34,711 nucleotides of DNA. Source: Wenzhouxiangella sp. (GTDB lineage: Bacteria > Pseudomonadota > Gammaproteobacteria > Xanthomonadales > Wenzhouxiangellaceae). This document shows positions 32,322 through 34,711 of the stretch, in pieces. Below the pieces are notes generated by a model that was given only the letters and a program-made list of their open reading frames with translations, was not told where the DNA came from and did no database searches. Location of the stretch: positions 1-34,711 of the forward strand of contig REEW01000173.1 of the NCBI GenBank assembly GCA_007694885.1, read 5' to 3'. The position numbers and the translations under genes were made by a program. The first letter of the stretch is position 1; every line of letters starts with the position of its first letter.

Positions 32322-34460
32322 GTGAACTCTTTTCGACATTTTGCGGCACTGACGGCCGCTGTTGCCCTTGCCGCACCGACGCTCGGCTCAGCCGACAGCG
32401 CCGACATCCTGGACCGGATCGTGGTCACCGCCGCCGGTTTCGAGCAGGCTCGCGCCGAGGCCCCGGGTTCGATCACCGTGATCACCGCCGAAGAACTCCA
32501 GGCGCGGCCGTCGGCCAACCTGGCCGAAGCCCTGCGCGAACTGGCCGGCGTCGACATCGACGGACTCGATGCCAGAAGCAACAAGACCGGCAACACCTCG
32601 ATCAACCTGCGCGGCCTGCCCTCCGAGTACACCCTGATCCTGATCGACGGACGGCGCCAGAACGTGCCCGGCACGGTCGCGCCGAACGCTTTCAATGACT
32701 CGGCGTCGGTGTTCTTCCCGCCGATCGCGGCCATCGAACGCATCGAGGTGGTGCGCAGCCCCATGTCCACGCTCTATGGTGCCGACGCGCTGGCCGGCGT
32801 GGTCAACATCATCACCCGGCGCACGCCGGAACAGTGGACCGGTTCGGTATCGATATCGGGACTGATCCAGGGTGATTCGGACTTTGGCGGCGAGCACACC
32901 GTCGAAGCCTGAGGTGGAGGGCAACTGGGGCAACAGCTTGGCCTGCAGATCTACGGCCGCTCCTACGAGCGCTCCGAGTCCAGAATCCGCTTTCCCGGCC
33001 AGGATCTGAGCCTGGATCGGCGTCGCAGCATGGGCCAGAGTCCGGTCGCGGCCGACATCCATACCCTGGGCGCGCGCCTGGGCTGGGAGCCGATGGCGCT
33101 GCAGCAATTCCATGTTGGCGTCGATGTGACCCGACAGACTTACAATAACGATCTGGGCCAGCTCGGGCGCATCAACAATGCCGCCGCACCCGGCAGCCCG
33201 GAGTTCCCGGATCTGCGCAACGGCTACGCACCGGAGCTGGGATTCAACCGCGACCAGTTCTACCTGGGCCACGAGGGCCAGTTCGATTTCGGGCTCTGGA
33301 TCACCACCCTGACCCGCAACGAGACCGAGACCACCGGCCGGACCATTCCGAACGCCGCGGCCTCTGAAGCGTCGGGCCGGCGCGGCACGCCGCGCCGCCT
33401 GGAGGCCGAAACCACCGTGCTGGAAACCAAGCTGATCAGCGAAATCGGCGCCCACCGCCTGTCGATCGGCGCCCAGTACATCGATGCCCGCCTGTTCGAC
33501 GGCATCCCCAACCGGCGCTTCGAGACCGAGCAGTACGGCATCTTCATCGAGGACCAATGGCAACTGAGCGAGCGGTTGTCGCTGACCGGCGGCCTGCGCT
33601 ACGACGACAACGACGCCTTCGGCGGACAGTTCACGCCGCGCATCTACCTGGTTCACCGGACCAGCAACGAACTGGTCCTCAAGGGCGGCATCGGGCGAGG
33701 CTACCGTGCGCCCTTCCTGGAGCAGCTCGAGGACGGCATCATCGGCTTCGGCGAGGGCGGCACGGTGCCGCTGTTCGGCAACCCCGACCTGAATCCCGAA
33801 GAAAGCACCAACATCGAGTTGACCGCGATCTACCGCAATGGCCGCCTGTCGGCCGAGACCACGCTGTTCTACACCGAGCTGGAAAACCGCGTGGCCCGGC
33901 CGGTCGGCGCGGCCGGCGGAACAACCGACAACATCGGCGAGGCCGAAATCTACGGCCTGGAGTTCACCGGCTCCTACCAGATCAACATGCCCTGGTCGGT
34001 TGACCTGAACTACACCTGGCTGAAGTCCGAAATCACCAGCGACACGGCGGCCGATCTGCAAAAAGGCGACCCCATCTTCCCAACACCCGAACACAGCGTG
34101 AACGCGCGCCTGAACTGGCAGGCCACCGACCGCCTGCGCACCTACCTGGGCATGCAGTACCGCTCGGAACGCTTCCGCCCCGACAATTTCCACGAACCTC
34201 ACCTGGGCGGCTCGGCCCAGGGCGCGGCCGAAGCACTGGGCGATTTTCACGCCTTCACCACGTTCAACCTCGGCGCTCGCTTCACCATCACCGACCGGGT
34301 CGAACTGCGAGCGGTCATCGACAACCTGCTCGACAAGGACTTCAACGACTACCGACCATACCCACTGCGCAACAACCCGGAGGTCATCGCCTTCAGCAAC
34401 GTCTACAACCACATCTACCCGCCACGGCGGCTGTGGGTGAGCCTGACGGCCGAGTTCTGA
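32322..34460 (+). pseudogene. TonB-dependent receptor (CirA/FepA-like), interrupted by an in-frame TGA
   Basis: The frame starts at GTG 32322 (ACGGAG six bases upstream) with a signal peptide ('HFAALTAAVALAAPTLGSA'), then 'DRIVVTAAG', a probable TonB box, and a plug domain with 'LRELAGVDIDGLD', 'INLRGLPSEYTLILIDGRRQ', 'IERIEVVRSPMSTLYGADALAGVVNIIT'. After 196 residues a TGA stands at 32910-32912. The same frame then continues without stop to 34460 and encodes the barrel ('GRGYRAPFLEQLEDG', 'NPEESTNIELT', 'DNLLDKDFNDYRPYP', ending 'LWVSLTAEF'). Read through, the product would be 712 residues, normal for siderophore or colicin-I-type receptors. It is either a nonsense pseudogene, a pair of compensating frameshifts near 32910-32945, or a sequence error. 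The substrate is unknown; iron-siderophore or haem is likely. Confidence 0.85.
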
Positions 34461-34487
34461 GTAACCCGGCCCTGGCCGGATTCGACC

Positions 34488-34517
34488 AGGCCGGGCCGCA
34501 GGGCCCGGCCTTTTTTT
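34488..34517 (+). terminator. Rho-independent terminator after the interrupted receptor gene
   Basis: AGGCCGGGCC and GGCCCGGCCT form a ten-base-pair stem with loop GCAG, followed by seven Ts. It lies 27 bases after the stop codon. The T-run touches the stop of the gene on the opposite strand. Confidence 0.92.
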
Positions 34518-34711
34518 AGTTTTCCCAGGGCTCGGTGCGCCAGAACCTGGGCGGGCGCCGGCTCCTGACCTCCAGAACCAGCTGATCGACCAGGCGCCGG
34601 CCGTTGCCGTCGATGCTTTCGACCTCGATCACGTGGACCCCTTCGGCGAGGTCTAGCGGCAACCGCGCTTTCCACAGGTGGACGTTGCGGTCGGCCAGCG
34701 AGCGCCCCTGC
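34516..34711 (-). CDS. C-terminal end of a probable calcineurin-like phosphoesterase (partial)
   Basis: A minus-strand frame open to the right edge encodes at least 65 residues ending in TAA at 34516-34518. The text includes 'ADRNVHLWKARLPLDLAEGVHVIEVESIDGNGR', which resembles the C-terminal beta-sandwich domain that follows the catalytic domain in some calcineurin-like metallophosphoesterases ('HLWRA-LP-DL--G-H---V---D--G'). The catalytic part and start lie beyond the window, so the call depends on this one pattern. An ORF on the same strand in another frame (34415-34675) has no such pattern and is ignored. Confidence 0.5.
   Translation of the reverse strand, partial: QGRSLADRNVHLWKARLPLDLAEGVHVIEVESIDGNGRRLVDQLVLEVRSRRPPRFWRTEPWEN

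Noticed and set aside
32910-32912. TGA as a selenocysteine codon
   Set aside because: TonB-dependent receptors are not selenoproteins, the position is in the plug-barrel linker region, and no SECIS-like hairpin was evident just after it. A nonsense change, paired shifts or an error is simpler.
34415-34675. 86-codon minus-strand ORF at the right edge
   Set aside because: It overlaps the end of the receptor gene and the terminator, and the alternative frame (34516-34711) has recognisable text.

Overview
The window is high-GC bacterial chromosome with a gammaproteobacterial gene order. It holds a complete mraZ-to-lpxC division and cell-wall (dcw) cluster without murD, followed by secA, a Nudix/ThiE-like fusion and a ubiE-ubiJ-ubiB operon. 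The ubiquinone genes, LpxC, the meso-diaminopimelate-type MurE motif and two TonB-dependent receptors point to a Gram-negative gammaproteobacterium. The Oar-type receptor and the missing murD recall the Xanthomonas/Lysobacter/Wenzhouxiangella neighbourhood. That placement is an inference; no 16S or other marker is present.

Layout. 1-515 is non-coding and carries an 85-bp tandem repeat plus an inverted copy. 560-5584 (+) holds an AbgT-family transporter, a DUF971 protein and ubiE-ubiJ-ubiB. 5632-10037 (-) holds a 4'-phosphopantetheinyl transferase, a Nudix-ThiE-like fusion and secA. A DUF721/DciA-like gene (10180-10524, +) lies between secA and lpxC. 10559-26794 (-) is the dcw cluster, transcribed mraZ-rsmH-ftsL-ftsI-murE-murF-mraY-ftsW-murG-murC-ddl-ftsQ-ftsA-ftsZ-lpxC. 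Most junctions overlap by 1-4 bases (ATGA or TGATG), implying translational coupling. It begins with a recognisable promoter overlapped by a ladder of MraZ-type GTGG boxes. A 226-bp gap before 27110 holds hairpin and heptamer repeats. 27110-28510 (-) is ppnN, and 28646-31816 (-) is an Oar-like TonB-dependent receptor with its own terminator.

The right end holds tRNA-Pro(CGG) with promoter and terminator, then a second TonB-dependent receptor (32322-34460, +) split by one in-frame TGA. Its promoter carries a perfect FNR/Anr palindrome and a weaker Fur-like site. Last comes the 3' end of a probable calcineurin-like phosphoesterase running off the window on the minus strand.

Together the central genes make lipid II (MurC, E, F, MraY, MurG), polymerise it at the septum (FtsW, FtsI), assemble the divisome (FtsL, Q, A, Z) and commit lipid A synthesis (LpxC). 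SecA exports envelope proteins and the ubi genes make ubiquinone. I did not find a clear multi-gene novel system. The best leads are the MraZ operator/promoter, the murD-less cluster, a 32-codon ORF plus hairpin between ftsA and ftsZ, the FNR/Fur-type promoter in front of a broken receptor, and the 85-bp repeat array.
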